A program made the translations under genes and the position numbers. Under the pieces are notes generated by a model that ran no database searches, was not told where the DNA came from, and saw only the letters and a list, made by a program, of their open reading frames with translations. DNA of 64,000 bases from TMED27 sp964350435 (GTDB taxonomy: Bacteria; Pseudomonadota; Alphaproteobacteria; Micavibrionales; Micavibrionaceae): assembly GCA_964350435.1 (NCBI GenBank), contig CAYGJS010000008.1:21038-85037 (forward strand), read 5' to 3'. Positions within the stretch are counted from its first letter, which is position 1. Every line of letters begins with the position of its first letter. Positions 48,235-56,962 of this stretch are shown here, in pieces.

Positions 48235-49884
48235 ATGTCTGCTAAAGATGTAAAATTGGGCGGTGATGCCCGTCTTGAGATGCTCGAAGGAATTAACATT
48301 CTTGCGAACGCTGTTAAAGTTACATTGGGACCGAAGGGTCGTAATGTTGTTATTCAAAAAAGCTTTGGCGCGCCGCGCACCACGAAAGACGGTGTGACTG
48401 TTGCCAAGGAAATCGAACTTTCAAATGCCCGCCAAAATATCGGTGCGCAGTTGATCAAGGAAGTGGCCTCAAAAGCCAACGACCATGCCGGTGACGGTAC
48501 GACGACGGCGACTGTTTTGGCGCAGGCCATTGCCAATGAAGGCGTGAAGGCGGTTTCTGCGGGTCGTAACCCGATGGATCTGAAGCGCGGGATTGATTTG
48601 GCGGTTGCGGCTGTTGTGGCCGATCTTGCCAAGCGCGGTAAGAACGTGAAAGGTAATGACGAGATCAAGCAGGTTGGTACGATTTCTGCTAATGGCGAAG
48701 TCGAGATCGGCGAGTTGCTGGCGGAAGCGATGTCCAAAGTGGGTAACGAAGGCGTTATCACTGTGGAAGAAGCGAAGTCTTTGGACAATTCATTGGAAGT
48801 TGTTGAAGGCATGCAGTTCGACCGCGGATATCTGTCGCCTTACTTCATTACGGATGCGGATAAGATGCAGGCGAATCTGGACAATCCTTATATTCTTTTG
48901 AATGAAGGCAAGCTGTCCAATCTTCAGGCGCTTGTGCCGATTTTGGAAGCGGTTGTGCAGTCTTCACGTCCGTTGCTGATTGTTGCCGAAGATGTTGAAG
49001 GCGAAGCGCTGGCGACTCTGGTTGTGAACAAGCTGCGCGGCGGTCTTAAGATTGCGGCTGTGAAGGCGCCTGGTTTCGGTGATCGTCGTAAGGCGATGCT
49101 TGAGGACATGGCGATTTTGACAGGCGGGCAGGTGATTTCCGAAGATCTGGGGATCAAGCTTGAGAATGTTGATTTGTCTATGCTTGGTCAGGCCAAAAAA
49201 GTCACGATCACCAAAGACGACACGACGGTTGTTGATGGCGGCGGCGCGAAGAAAGACATTGAAGCGCGCTGCTCACAGATTCGCAAGCAGATTGAAGCGA
49301 CCGATTCCGACTACGACAAAGAAAAACTGCAGGAGCGTTTGGCGAAATTGTCAGGCGGGGTTGCGGTTCTTCGTGTTGGCGGCGTGACCGAAGTGGAAGT
49401 GAAAGAGCGTAAAGACCGCGTTGATGATGCGCTTCACGCTACGCGCGCGGCTGTTGAGGAAGGTATTATCGCCGGCGGCGGCACTGCGCTTCTTTATGCG
49501 ACCAAAGCTTTGGCCGGTATGGAAGGGGCAAATGATGACCAGACTGTTGGTATTGAAATCATTCGCCGCGCCATTCAGGCACCGATTCGCCAGATTGCAG
49601 CCAATGCAGGCGATGAAGGCAGCGTGATTGTTGGTAAATTGCTGGAGCAAAAGGACACTGACTATGGTTGGGATGCGCAAAAGGGCGAATTCTGTAACAT
49701 GGTTAAGTCGGGGATTATTGACCCCGTTAAGGTTGTGCGGACGGCTCTGCAGGATGCGGCCAGCGTATGTTCTTTGCTGATTACCACCGAAGCTATCATC
49801 ACCGATGCGCCGCAGGATGAGAAATCATCTGCCGCTGACATGGGCGGCATGGGCGGCATGGGCGGTATGGGCGGCATGATGTAG
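48235..49884 (+). CDS. groL: Chaperonin GroEL
   Basis: 549 residues. LGPKGRNVVIQKSFGAPRTTKDGVTVAKEI and the ATP motif GDGTTTATVLAQAI are present, also the hinge GGVAVLRVGGVTEVEVKERKDRVDDA, and the C-terminal Gly-Gly-Met repeats (GGMGGMGGMGGMM). It folds client proteins in the cytoplasm with GroES. It is the only groL in the window. Confidence 0.98.
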   Translation: MSAKDVKLGGDARLEMLEGINILANAVKVTLGPKGRNVVIQKSFGAPRTTKDGVTVAKEIELSNARQNIGAQLIKEVASKANDHAGDGTTTATVLAQAIANEGVKAVSAGRNPMDLKRGIDLAVAAVVADLAKRGKNVKGNDEIKQVGTISANGEVEIGELLAEAMSKVGNEGVITVEEAKSLDNSLEVVEGMQFDRGYLSPYFITDADKMQANLDNPYILLNEGKLSNLQALVPILEAVVQSSRPLLIVAEDVEGEALATLVVNKLRGGLKIAAVKAPGFGDRRKAMLEDMAILTGGQVISEDLGIKLENVDLSMLGQAKKVTITKDDTTVVDGGGAKKDIEARCSQIRKQIEATDSDYDKEKLQERLAKLSGGVAVLRVGGVTEVEVKERKDRVDDALHATRAAVEEGIIAGGGTALLYATKALAGMEGANDDQTVGIEIIRRAIQAPIRQIAANAGDEGSVIVGKLLEQKDTDYGWDAQKGEFCNMVKSGIIDPVKVVRTALQDAASVCSLLITTEAIITDAPQDEKSSAADMGGMGGMGGMGGMM

Positions 49885-49989
49885 TTTTACTGTGATTGTT
49901 TTGTCTGAGCTTCGTTGCTGCGTCGCTCGTGTATTTTTCATACACTTCGCGCCTGGTGCCTAGTTCAGCTCAAAACACTCTTTGTAAAA
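49885..49989. repeat. Intergenic palindrome, family 1 copy G
   Basis: Outer arms TTTTAC..TGTTTTG (49885-49903) and CAAAACA..GTAAAA (49971-49989) match inverted at 15 of 19, starting right after the groL stop. Core CTTCGTTGCTGCGTCGCTC and CTTCGCGCCTGGTGCC, centre GTGTAT-TTTTC-ATACAC. Confidence 0.8.
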
Positions 49990-50035
49990 TGCTCTGCGCG
50001 AGTGTTTCGCACATTACCGAAAAAACTAAAGAAAA

Positions 50036-50070
50036 GGCCGCTCCAGAGATGGGCGGCCTTTTTTGTTTTG
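50036..50070 (+). terminator. Rho-independent terminator
   Basis: AAGGCCGC and GCGGCCTT form a stem around TCCAGAGATGG, followed by TTTTTGTTTTG. It ends the groE transcript; the A-rich left side could also serve the convergent regulator gene. Confidence 0.8.
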
Positions 50071-50095
50071 TTTGTGAATATCGTTTGGGGGCGCT

Positions 50096-50728
50096 TTAAG
50101 CTGCGACTTTCGCTTGTTCCCAGAATGAGAGGAACTGCGTTTTATAGGCGTTGGCGATGTCCGGATGGTTGAGCACAATGACTTGCGGTTCTTCTTCGAA
50201 CAGAACAAACGCCAGTTTATTGCCGTAAACATAAAACGGGACAGAGCCGAAGCTTTCGTTGGGTAGCCATCTGTATTCAGAAAATTCTGAGGTGATGAAG
50301 TGGGAATCCCCTTCAAGGATCAGAATTTTATAGCGGATTTTCAGTTTTAAGATTTTCTGGATGTGGTCTTTGAGGTGCTCGCCCAGCCATCTTTCGAATT
50401 GCCGCTCGTCGGCGTTGCTTAAGTATACCGTGTCGGGTTTGTTTTCCAGTGTCTTGTAAATATCTTCGTAAAAACGAAGAAATCCTTCACGTCCGGAGTA
50501 TTTTTTAATCTCGCCGGAGGCTTTTTTGACGCCGGAGTTGCTGATGAATTCAATATTGGCCGAATCGAATGCGCTGAGGATTTTTGCGATGGTTTTCGAG
50601 TTCGGTTTGTTCGTCCCGTTTTCAATGCGGGCGATTCCGGTTTGTGAAAGTCCGGCGTGGTCGGCCAAATCGCTCTGACTCCAGCCTATAAGCGCTCTTG
50701 CGGCTCGTATTTGTTCAATCGTAACCAT
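50096..50728 (-). CDS. XRE-family regulator with a TrmB-like C-terminal domain
   Basis: 210 residues. The N-terminal helix-turn-helix is IRAARALIGWSQSDLADHAG then LSQTGIARIENGTNKPNSKT (residues about 7-50). The C-terminal half has ITSEFSEYRWLPNESFGSVP then FYVYGNKLAFVLFEEEPQVI and NPDIAN-like HPDIANAYKTQFLSFW. This resembles the effector part of TrmB-type and related regulators (EYRYLP...YGDKVA...I.N..IA..Y...F..LW). It probably binds DNA at its own or a nearby promoter; the ligand is unknown. It is divergent from the FAD oxidoreductase gene, 167 bases away. Confidence 0.78.
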   Translation of the reverse strand: MVTIEQIRAARALIGWSQSDLADHAGLSQTGIARIENGTNKPNSKTIAKILSAFDSANIEFISNSGVKKASGEIKKYSGREGFLRFYEDIYKTLENKPDTVYLSNADERQFERWLGEHLKDHIQKILKLKIRYKILILEGDSHFITSEFSEYRWLPNESFGSVPFYVYGNKLAFVLFEEEPQVIVLNHPDIANAYKTQFLSFWEQAKVAA

Positions 50729-50895
50729 TCACTCTTACTCCGTGTTACCAATATATAAATGTTTTATGAAAAAAAACATTGCAATAAACGGTAAACTAAT
50801 TTATAGCATTCCGTATATCGAAAAATTAGTGATTATTATACACATCTTGTATCTCAAGCTTATATAGATGGTCACACATAATTGGCAATAGGTAA

Positions 50896-52470
50896 ATGGC
50901 AACTAAACATTATGTAATTGGGTCTGGTGTTAGTGGAATTATGACCGCTCTTAGAATGCAAGAGGCGGGTTACGACGTAGAGATCATATCGAATACGCCC
51001 GACCCTCGTTTTGCGGATTTGGAGGATGTGCGCTTGCCCAGAGGCGCGTCCGATGAGTTGGCGACTTCTGATAATTTTAACCGTCGCGTAATGCTTGATG
51101 CATCGGATGGTTCCAGTATGGGCGGCGGAGCAACACGCATGGCCACGCCGACTGAGGGCGATGTTTATTTTGGTGCTGGTAATCCGATTTATCCCAATAT
51201 GATTGAAATGCTTGATCGCTCTGTTAATGAGGGTGGTTGGTTGGATCGTGCACCTTCTGATCTTACTGAAGATGAGCAGGAATGGATTGCTAGACGTCGT
51301 CTTTACGACGGTGAAGATCATTATGTTCAGAGCCTGCGTCAATTCTATTTCTCGGCCAATATTCATGGGATTGAAGGTTGGGAAGAACTCAGAAAAAGTT
51401 ATCCTCGCATGTTTGATAATGCAGATGTGAATGATGGGGTTATTCGCAGTTTTGACCATGGCGATAAGCTTATGGCTGCGATTGGAAAATATGCCAATGC
51501 CAAATTGCTTGGAGGTGTTTGGCAGGGCGATGAGATTGATTGTGAATTCAGCTTTTTGAGCTCCGATAAAACTGCGGGCGTGATGAAATTTAAAGGGTTT
51601 TCATTCAATGCTCAGCAATGGATGGTTAATACCTTGCAGCATTTGGAGAAAAATGGAGCAGTTCTGCGGTTTAATACCGAGCTAAAAGATATTGATGTGA
51701 CGCTTAGTGGTCGCGTCCAGAGGTTAAGAATTCTCGATGAGAATGGTCAGGAGGAAGTTGTTGATGATCCTCAGTATGTTTCCTTGCATATGGGTGCTTA
51801 TGACCGCAACGGTATTTTGGAGAAGACACCAGCGGCAGGCCGCGTTATGGGTGTGGCAGGGCTTTGGATGAAAATGCCGCGGCCTTGCGGTATGACGAAT
51901 GCTATGAAAGTCCATGTCGGAGCCAGCCGTGATGGTAAGAGCCCACTTGTCGATTTGAATCTTATTCCGTGTGGCGATCATTTGATTGTCGGGGGCGGCT
52001 ATATCTTCACCGGTGGCAGTCCAGAACAGATCTCGGAAGTTTCTAAATCAGCGACTTATGGCAGTATGATTTATGGTTTGAAGCGGACTTTCAAAGATTT
52101 TGATCCCGACATGGTAGAGGTTCTTCACGGTAAGCAATGTTCGCGCTCTTTTACTTTTGATGAGCTACCTTTGCTGGGCAGAATGCGAACAACAGGCGGC
52201 GGACATCTGGTTATTGCCGGTGGAGATAATACGGGCTCTACTTCTATGGCTCCTGCAATGGCGAATCTTATCCGTGACTATGTTTTGGATATTAATCCTC
52301 GTAGTACTGTATCTCTTGATCTCATGACCAGACATGAAGTGTTGGAGCAAGTCTCCAGACAGATACTTTCTGGTGGCGGTGGAAGTGCGTCTCCTGATCC
52401 TGCTGTTGCGGGAGGTGTGAATGGTTCTGCTGTTGTGGAAGGTGTGGATGATCCTGATTTCACCATGTAG
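50896..52470 (+). CDS. FAD-dependent oxidoreductase (DAO superfamily-like)
   Basis: 524 residues. Dinucleotide motif VIGSGVSGIMTALRMQEAGYDVEII at the N-terminus. Later MGGGATRMATP and the C-terminal FAD-contact region ELPLLGRMRTTGGGHLVIAGGDNTGSTSMAPAMA suggest a D-amino-acid-oxidase-like flavoprotein. Substrate unknown. Residues about 490-524 form a Gly/Ser/Val-rich tail. The codon use is more AT-rich than in the core genes nearby. It may be regulated by the divergent XRE protein. Confidence 0.8.
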   Translation: MATKHYVIGSGVSGIMTALRMQEAGYDVEIISNTPDPRFADLEDVRLPRGASDELATSDNFNRRVMLDASDGSSMGGGATRMATPTEGDVYFGAGNPIYPNMIEMLDRSVNEGGWLDRAPSDLTEDEQEWIARRRLYDGEDHYVQSLRQFYFSANIHGIEGWEELRKSYPRMFDNADVNDGVIRSFDHGDKLMAAIGKYANAKLLGGVWQGDEIDCEFSFLSSDKTAGVMKFKGFSFNAQQWMVNTLQHLEKNGAVLRFNTELKDIDVTLSGRVQRLRILDENGQEEVVDDPQYVSLHMGAYDRNGILEKTPAAGRVMGVAGLWMKMPRPCGMTNAMKVHVGASRDGKSPLVDLNLIPCGDHLIVGGGYIFTGGSPEQISEVSKSATYGSMIYGLKRTFKDFDPDMVEVLHGKQCSRSFTFDELPLLGRMRTTGGGHLVIAGGDNTGSTSMAPAMANLIRDYVLDINPRSTVSLDLMTRHEVLEQVSRQILSGGGGSASPDPAVAGGVNGSAVVEGVDDPDFTM

Positions 52471-52520
52471 AGCTTTTTGAATTATATAGTTACTTTTCTG
52501 CATTTTCTATAACTTTTTTC

Positions 52521-52674
52521 TTGACTGGGTGTCTTAGGTTCTGTAGATGTACCTTCAAGCATATAATTTGTGGAATTTATTCATTCTCTCCGAATTCATT
52601 CGAAGCAGATGTGTGCTTATCCCCACACATAACTCTTAAAGCCGGTTGCCCCCCAGCAGCCGGCTTTTTCTTTT
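52521..52674 (+). ncRNA. Candidate small RNA or 3' leader ending in a terminator before mutM
   Basis: A terminator AAGCCGG..CCGGCTT followed by TTTCTTTT lies at 52638-52674. About 110 bases upstream is TTGACT (52521-52526), 17 bases, TAGATG (52544-52549), a modest promoter. Between them ATGTGTG/CACACAT forms a hairpin (52607-52628). The terminator may simply end the FAD-oxidoreductase transcript; the small RNA is a possibility only. Confidence 0.35.
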
Positions 52675-52743
52675 CAATCTGCGGTTTTTGGTCTGATATA
52701 TCCTTTGATTGAATTGCGATGGCTTTTGGGTATTGTTGTGTCC

Positions 52744-53589
52744 ATGCCTGAATTGCCCGAAGTTGAAACAGTGATGCGCGGGATTGCGCCCTATATGGTG
52801 GGGCGCAAGCTTGTGCGCTTGCAGCTCAACCGGCCTGATTTGCGGTTTCCTATTCCGGCCAGTTTGCCGTCCGATCTTCAGGGCGGGCGGTTTGAGAGTT
52901 TTACGCGGCGCGGGAAATATATTCTGGGCTTTACCGACTCGGGCGCAGGGTTTGTTCTCCATTTGGGGATGTCGGGCGTTATCCGGATTGAAGAGGCGGG
53001 GGCGAAGCGGGCTGTGCAGAAGCATGATCATGTGGTTTTCGAGATGGAGGGGGCGGTTCGGATTGTCCTGAATGATCCGCGCAGATTCGGGAGTTTGATG
53101 GCGGCCAATGCGGATACTTGGCAGGACGATCCTCCGTTTGCGCAGATGGGGCCGGAGCCGCTTTCCAATGATTTTAATGGTCCTGCGCTGGCGCAGATTT
53201 TAAAGGGGCGGAAGACGGCGATTAAGACGGCGTTGCTCGATCAACGGGTGGTGAGCGGGGTGGGCAATATTTATGCCTGTGAGGCACTTTATATGGCGGG
53301 AGTATCGCCAGAGCGGGCGGCGCATACTCTTAAGGCTTCTGAAACGGAAAAGCTGGCGGCGGCGATCAAGACCGTGCTGAATAAGGCGATAGAGGCGGGG
53401 GGGAGCACGCTTAAGGATTACCGCGCTGCGGATGGGGCTCTGGGGTATTTTCAGCATCAGCTTGCGGTTTATGGGCGCGGCGGGAAAGCCTGTCCGCAAT
53501 GTGATTGTGATATTTTGAAAACGGGCGGCGTTTCGCAGATTACGCAGGGCGGGCGATCGACATTCTTTTGCGCGCAGCGTCAGAAATGA
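52744..53589 (+). CDS. mutM: Formamidopyrimidine-DNA glycosylase
   Basis: 281 residues from ATG 52744; the N-terminus is MPELPEVETV, and the catalytic Pro2 requires this start, so upstream extension is excluded. The catalytic Glu3 is present, as are the H2TH motif region (LLDQRVVSGVGNIYACEALY) and a C-terminal zinc finger CPQCDCDILKTGG..TFFCAQRQK, where the second half has a single Cys (the usual is CxxC). It removes 8-oxoguanine. The second CxxC is normally C-x2-C; here FFCAQRQK shows only one, which is common in annotation of this family's end (YCPxCQ) but should be noted. Confidence 0.93.
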   Translation: MPELPEVETVMRGIAPYMVGRKLVRLQLNRPDLRFPIPASLPSDLQGGRFESFTRRGKYILGFTDSGAGFVLHLGMSGVIRIEEAGAKRAVQKHDHVVFEMEGAVRIVLNDPRRFGSLMAANADTWQDDPPFAQMGPEPLSNDFNGPALAQILKGRKTAIKTALLDQRVVSGVGNIYACEALYMAGVSPERAAHTLKASETEKLAAAIKTVLNKAIEAGGSTLKDYRAADGALGYFQHQLAVYGRGGKACPQCDCDILKTGGVSQITQGGRSTFFCAQRQK

Positions 53590-53602
53590 GTATGATTGAG
53601 GG

Positions 53603-53965
53603 ATGATCCGAAGATTTTTCATTTTGGCAGTGGTTTTTGTTTGTTGTTTTTGTGCAGGGGCGCAGGCGCAGGAGGTAAGGTTTTTTTCGGAGCTTTCGGA
53701 TATTCCGTTAATGGAAGGTCTGGAGGAATTGCCGGAGCAAGGGGTGCATTTTGACAAACCCGAGGGACGGGTGGTTGAGGCTTTGGCGCTGATGGATTCT
53801 GTTACTGAGCAAGGGGTTTCAGCGTATTATCTTAACACTCTGCCACAGTTTGGATGGGCGCGAATCGCGGAGCGTGAGTATATTCGTCAGGGTGAAAAAC
53901 TGCGCCTGAGCTTTGAGGATAATGACGGGCATCGATTTTTGAGAATTTTGATATCCCCCCGATAA
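53603..53965 (+). CDS. Secreted hypothetical protein, 120 residues
   Basis: Signal peptide IRRFFILAVVFVCCFCAGAQ with cleavage after AQA. The mature part of about 95 residues has DIPLMEGLEELPEQGVHFDK and DKPEGRVVEALALMDS, then LPQFGWARIAEREYIRQGE. I associate this pattern with small periplasmic proteins encoded next to mutM or rpsT in alphaproteobacteria, but no function is known. It is 13 bases after mutM and so in its operon. Confidence 0.72.
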   Translation: MIRRFFILAVVFVCCFCAGAQAQEVRFFSELSDIPLMEGLEELPEQGVHFDKPEGRVVEALALMDSVTEQGVSAYYLNTLPQFGWARIAEREYIRQGEKLRLSFEDNDGHRFLRILISPR

Positions 53966-54019
53966 ATAAACATCTTTTTTTATGAGATCATAAAAGTGAA
54001 ATTTTTATCCTCAATTTTC

Positions 54020-54049
54020 TTGACAGTCAGGCGTAAGGCCGCGTATATC
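54020..54049 (+). promoter_or_regulatory. Promoter of rpsT
   Basis: TTGACA (54020-54025), 18 bases, TATATC (54044-54049). The -35 is perfect. It leaves a leader of about 70 bases ahead of the rpsT ATG. Confidence 0.6.
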
Positions 54050-54124
54050 TCTTCGATCATTAGGATTTGAGTTTTGTAAGAGAGTTGATCTCTTTGTTAA
54101 AAATTAAACAGGAATATTTATAAA

Positions 54125-54388
54125 ATGGCTAATCATAAGTCGTCAGTGAAAAGAATTCGTCGCAATGCGTCGCGCGCGGTTATTAATACAAACCGTAGAA
54201 GCCGCATGCGCACATTTATTAAAAAGGTGGAGCTTGCTCTTTCTGCAGGGAATGCAGAAGAAGCGAAAACCGCATTCAAAAACGCGCAGCCTGAAATTCA
54301 GCGCGGCGTGGCCAAGGGGCTTTTGCACAAAAATACAGCAGCCCGCAAATTGTCCAGACTTTCAGCTCGTGTGAAGGCTCTGAAGTAA
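54125..54388 (+). CDS. rpsT: 30S ribosomal protein S20
   Basis: 87 residues, very basic. MANHKSSVKRIRRNASRAVI then NTNRRSRMRTFIKKVE at the start and KGLLHKNTAARKLSRLSARV at the end are the S20 pattern. It binds 16S rRNA in the 30S body. rpsT immediately before dnaA is an alphaproteobacterial arrangement. A strong promoter precedes it. Confidence 0.97.
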   Translation: MANHKSSVKRIRRNASRAVINTNRRSRMRTFIKKVELALSAGNAEEAKTAFKNAQPEIQRGVAKGLLHKNTAARKLSRLSARVKALK

Positions 54389-54900
54389 GACAATTTAACA
54401 CCGGGACGCGAAGGACAAGTAGCGTTCCTAATTTATCATTATTGACCTTTTTCTGTTCTTTTGAAGTCGTTCTTAAGAGCCGTTTTTGCGTTCTAAGTCC
54501 TTGTAAGTAAATAAATTTCTTTTTTTCATGTTCCTGTTTTATTCGTATTGCATGTGGGTAATTTTTTGTTGTAGGTTGTTTGTATCGCGAATGAAATAAA
54601 GCTTCTTTTTTAAAAAAGACCACCATTAAGGCGCGTATTCTTTGGATTTCTTGTGATTCTATCACGTTTGATATCCAAGAACCTCTTAGCAAGAGGATTT
54701 CGGGGAGTTACTGCCGTGTGCTGTGTTAAAACAGCGATGAGGTTAGGGGCCTTGAGACTTTAAAACAAAATTGATTTGCAACGGCCACAAGGTAGAGAGA
54801 GCGTCCTCTGCCGACCCTGTTTTATGGCCTGGCGATGGGGGTTTGTTTTGCAATTTAGGTATTGAGTATAACCATATAAAAAACGAGGAGAGAGTATCAA
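54389..54900 (+). promoter_or_regulatory. Structured upstream region of dnaA
   Basis: 512 bases without a gene. It holds a 16-bp palindrome TCTTTTTTAAAAAAGA (54604-54619), a nested hairpin (TTCTTTGGAT 54638-54647 with ATCCAAGAA 54673-54681, enclosing GTGAT-TCT-ATCAC), and CCTCTT-AGC-AAGAGG (54682-54696). No perfect DnaA box TTATCCACA was seen, so it is not supported as oriC. A long structured dnaA leader or a small RNA is possible. The dnaA ribosome site is GAGGAGAG. Confidence 0.45.
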
Positions 54901-56337
54901 ATGTCAGAAACTGGTGGAAAGTCTGTTGCGATTGTTAGAGGGAATGCCGAGTATCAGGAAGCCTCTTTAGTTCCGAGCGCAGCGGTTATGAAGCTTTGGA
55001 AGAAGGTTCATGCCGATATGCGTAACGAGTTCGGCGAAGCAATTTTCCGCAGCTGGCTGAAACCTCTTTCTTTGCAGGCGTTTTATCACGGCACGATGGA
55101 GGTGTCTGTTCCTACGCGTTTTATGCGGGACTGGATTCAAAACCATTATGCGGAGCGGATTCTGGCGATGTGTGTGGAGGCCAGTGCCGGTCAGGCTGAA
55201 GAGATTCGCCGTTTGCAGATCGTTGTTGTACAAAACGCGATGGTGGAGGAAGAGACCGAAGCCAAAGTGCCGTCCAAGAAAGCCAATCAGAATAAGAAAA
55301 TTGATATTTCCGAGATTTCCTCGCCTCTGGATGAGCGTTTTACGTTTGATAGTTTTGTGGTGGGCAAGCCGAATGCTTTGGCGCATGCGGCGGCGCGCCG
55401 TGTTGTTGAAAGCGCGTCTATCCCGTTTAATCCTCTCTTTATCTATGGCGGGGTTGGTCTGGGCAAGACTCACCTGATGCATGCGATTGCGCATGCGATT
55501 GAGGAACAATATCCGGAAAAGACGGTGATGTATCTTTCGGCTGAGAAGTTTATGTATCAGTTTGTGAAGGCTCTGCGCAGCGATTCGACGATGTCATTCA
55601 AGGAAATGTTCCGCAGCGTTGATGTTTTGATGATGGATGATATCCAGTTCATCGCCGGAAAAGAATCCACGCAGGAAGAATTTTTCCATACGTTTAATGC
55701 GCTGGTGGATCAGAACAAGCAGATCATTATTTCTGCGGATAAGGCGCCCGGTGATTTGACGGGGCTTGATGAGCGTTTGCGTTCACGCCTTGCGTGGGGT
55801 TTGGTGGCCGATATTCATCCAACCACGTATGAGCTTCGCCTCGGGATTTTGCAGTCCAAGCGCGCGCAGCTTGGGGCAGAGGTGCCGGATAGCGTGCTTG
55901 AGTTTCTGGCGCTGAAGGTGACCAGCAATATTCGCGAGCTGGAAGGGGCGCTGAACCGTATTGTTGCGCATGCCGATGTCACGAATGCGCCTGTGACGCT
56001 TGAAAGCACGCAGGATGTTTTGCAGGACTTGCTTCGCGCGCATGATCGCCGGATTACGATTGATGAAATTCAGCGTAAAGTGGCCGAGCATTATAATCTG
56101 CGTTTGACTGATATGCATTCGGCGCGCCGTGCGCGCAATGTTGCGCGTCCGCGTCAGGTGGCGATGTATCTGGCGAAGATGCTGACAGCGCGCAGCTTGC
56201 CGGAAATTGGCCGTAAATTTGGCGGTCGCGATCATACTACGGTGATGCATGCGGTGCGTAAGGTTGAGGAGTTGATGGCGGAAGACGCGCAGATTGCGCA
56301 GGATGTTGACGTGGTTCGCCGCGCTTTGACAGGATAG
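54901..56337 (+). CDS. dnaA: Chromosomal replication initiator DnaA
   Basis: 478 residues. N-terminal DnaB/HU-interaction domain (LWKKVHADMRNEFGEAIFRSWLKPL), linker, AAA+ domain with Walker A GGVGLGKTHLMHAI (about 185-198) and Walker B VLMMDDIQFIAGKE, and C-terminal domain IV with the DnaA-box motif GGRDHTTVMHAVRKVEEL. It binds oriC and loads the replisome. In most bacteria dnaN follows directly; here a transposase unit and a biotin operon (5.8 kb) separate them. Confidence 0.98.
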   Translation: MSETGGKSVAIVRGNAEYQEASLVPSAAVMKLWKKVHADMRNEFGEAIFRSWLKPLSLQAFYHGTMEVSVPTRFMRDWIQNHYAERILAMCVEASAGQAEEIRRLQIVVVQNAMVEEETEAKVPSKKANQNKKIDISEISSPLDERFTFDSFVVGKPNALAHAAARRVVESASIPFNPLFIYGGVGLGKTHLMHAIAHAIEEQYPEKTVMYLSAEKFMYQFVKALRSDSTMSFKEMFRSVDVLMMDDIQFIAGKESTQEEFFHTFNALVDQNKQIIISADKAPGDLTGLDERLRSRLAWGLVADIHPTTYELRLGILQSKRAQLGAEVPDSVLEFLALKVTSNIRELEGALNRIVAHADVTNAPVTLESTQDVLQDLLRAHDRRITIDEIQRKVAEHYNLRLTDMHSARRARNVARPRQVAMYLAKMLTARSLPEIGRKFGGRDHTTVMHAVRKVEELMAEDAQIAQDVDVVRRALTG

Positions 56338-56343
56338 CCATAA

Positions 56344-56384
56344 CCGGGGACAGTTACTTATTTGTAAAAAGTAACTGTCCCCGG
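56344..56384. repeat. REP hairpin, left copy beside RAYT gene
   Basis: CCGGGGACAGTTACTT (56344-56359), nine bases, then the exact complement (56369-56384). Perfect 16-bp stem. Same sequence as the right-hand hairpin, which is the hallmark of REP elements mobilised by RAYT proteins. Confidence 0.92.
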
Positions 56385-56388
56385 ATGT

Positions 56389-56946
56389 TTAGTGTGATTC
56401 TAATTCTTTTAGAATATGCGGATGTTCTTGTTCTGCCAAAAAATATTCCCAGTTTGATATCATTGCTCGTAAAGGTGCGTCATTTAGAAGTGCGTGTTTC
56501 GCTTTATTTATGTGGGGCGCAGCGCTACTCCATAAATACTCTTTAGGATTTTTTACGATTCCTGCAGTGAGAGGGTTTCGCTCGATATACCGCACGGCAC
56601 TCAGGAGATAGGCATCATTGTCTATAGGATAGGATTTAAAACGCCCTTCCCATAAGTGGCCGGTGGTATTTTCTCTTTTATTGAGCATGCTGGCGTATCG
56701 TCTGTGTGTTTGGGAGAGTGCCAGGCGGAGGCTGTCGATATTATGAGGGACGGCGATTATATGTATATGATTATTCATCAAGCAGTATGCCCATATATCG
56801 AGTTGAGCTTGATTGCTCCATTCTTTTAGTAAGTCGAGGTAGAACTGATAATCATTCGGTTTAAAAAATACGTTCATTTTTCTCGCGCCACGTTGGATGA
56901 TGTGATGCGGTAGTCCAGGTTTTATAATGCGTGGTTTTCTTGGCAT
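56389..56946 (-). CDS. REP-associated tyrosine transposase (RAYT, Y1_Tnp/IS200-like)
   Basis: 185 residues. PRKPRIIKPGLPHHIIQRGARKMNVFF at the start, the metal motif HIHIIAVP (HxH) at about residue 68, and the tyrosine region YASMLNKRE with GHLWEGRFKSY and ERNPLTAGIV following. This is a single-strand DNA transposase of the HUH class that acts on REP hairpins. The gene looks intact: full length, no frameshift. It is bracketed by two REP hairpins, 4 bases past its stop and 16 bases before its ATG. It stands between dnaA and bioB. Confidence 0.93.
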   Translation of the reverse strand: MPRKPRIIKPGLPHHIIQRGARKMNVFFKPNDYQFYLDLLKEWSNQAQLDIWAYCLMNNHIHIIAVPHNIDSLRLALSQTHRRYASMLNKRENTTGHLWEGRFKSYPIDNDAYLLSAVRYIERNPLTAGIVKNPKEYLWSSAAPHINKAKHALLNDAPLRAMISNWEYFLAEQEHPHILKELESH

Positions 56947-56962
56947 AGGTGGATTCTATACC

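Noticed and set aside
54389..54900. Origin of replication upstream of dnaA
   Set aside because: No perfect TTATCCACA box was found by eye. AT content alone is not enough.
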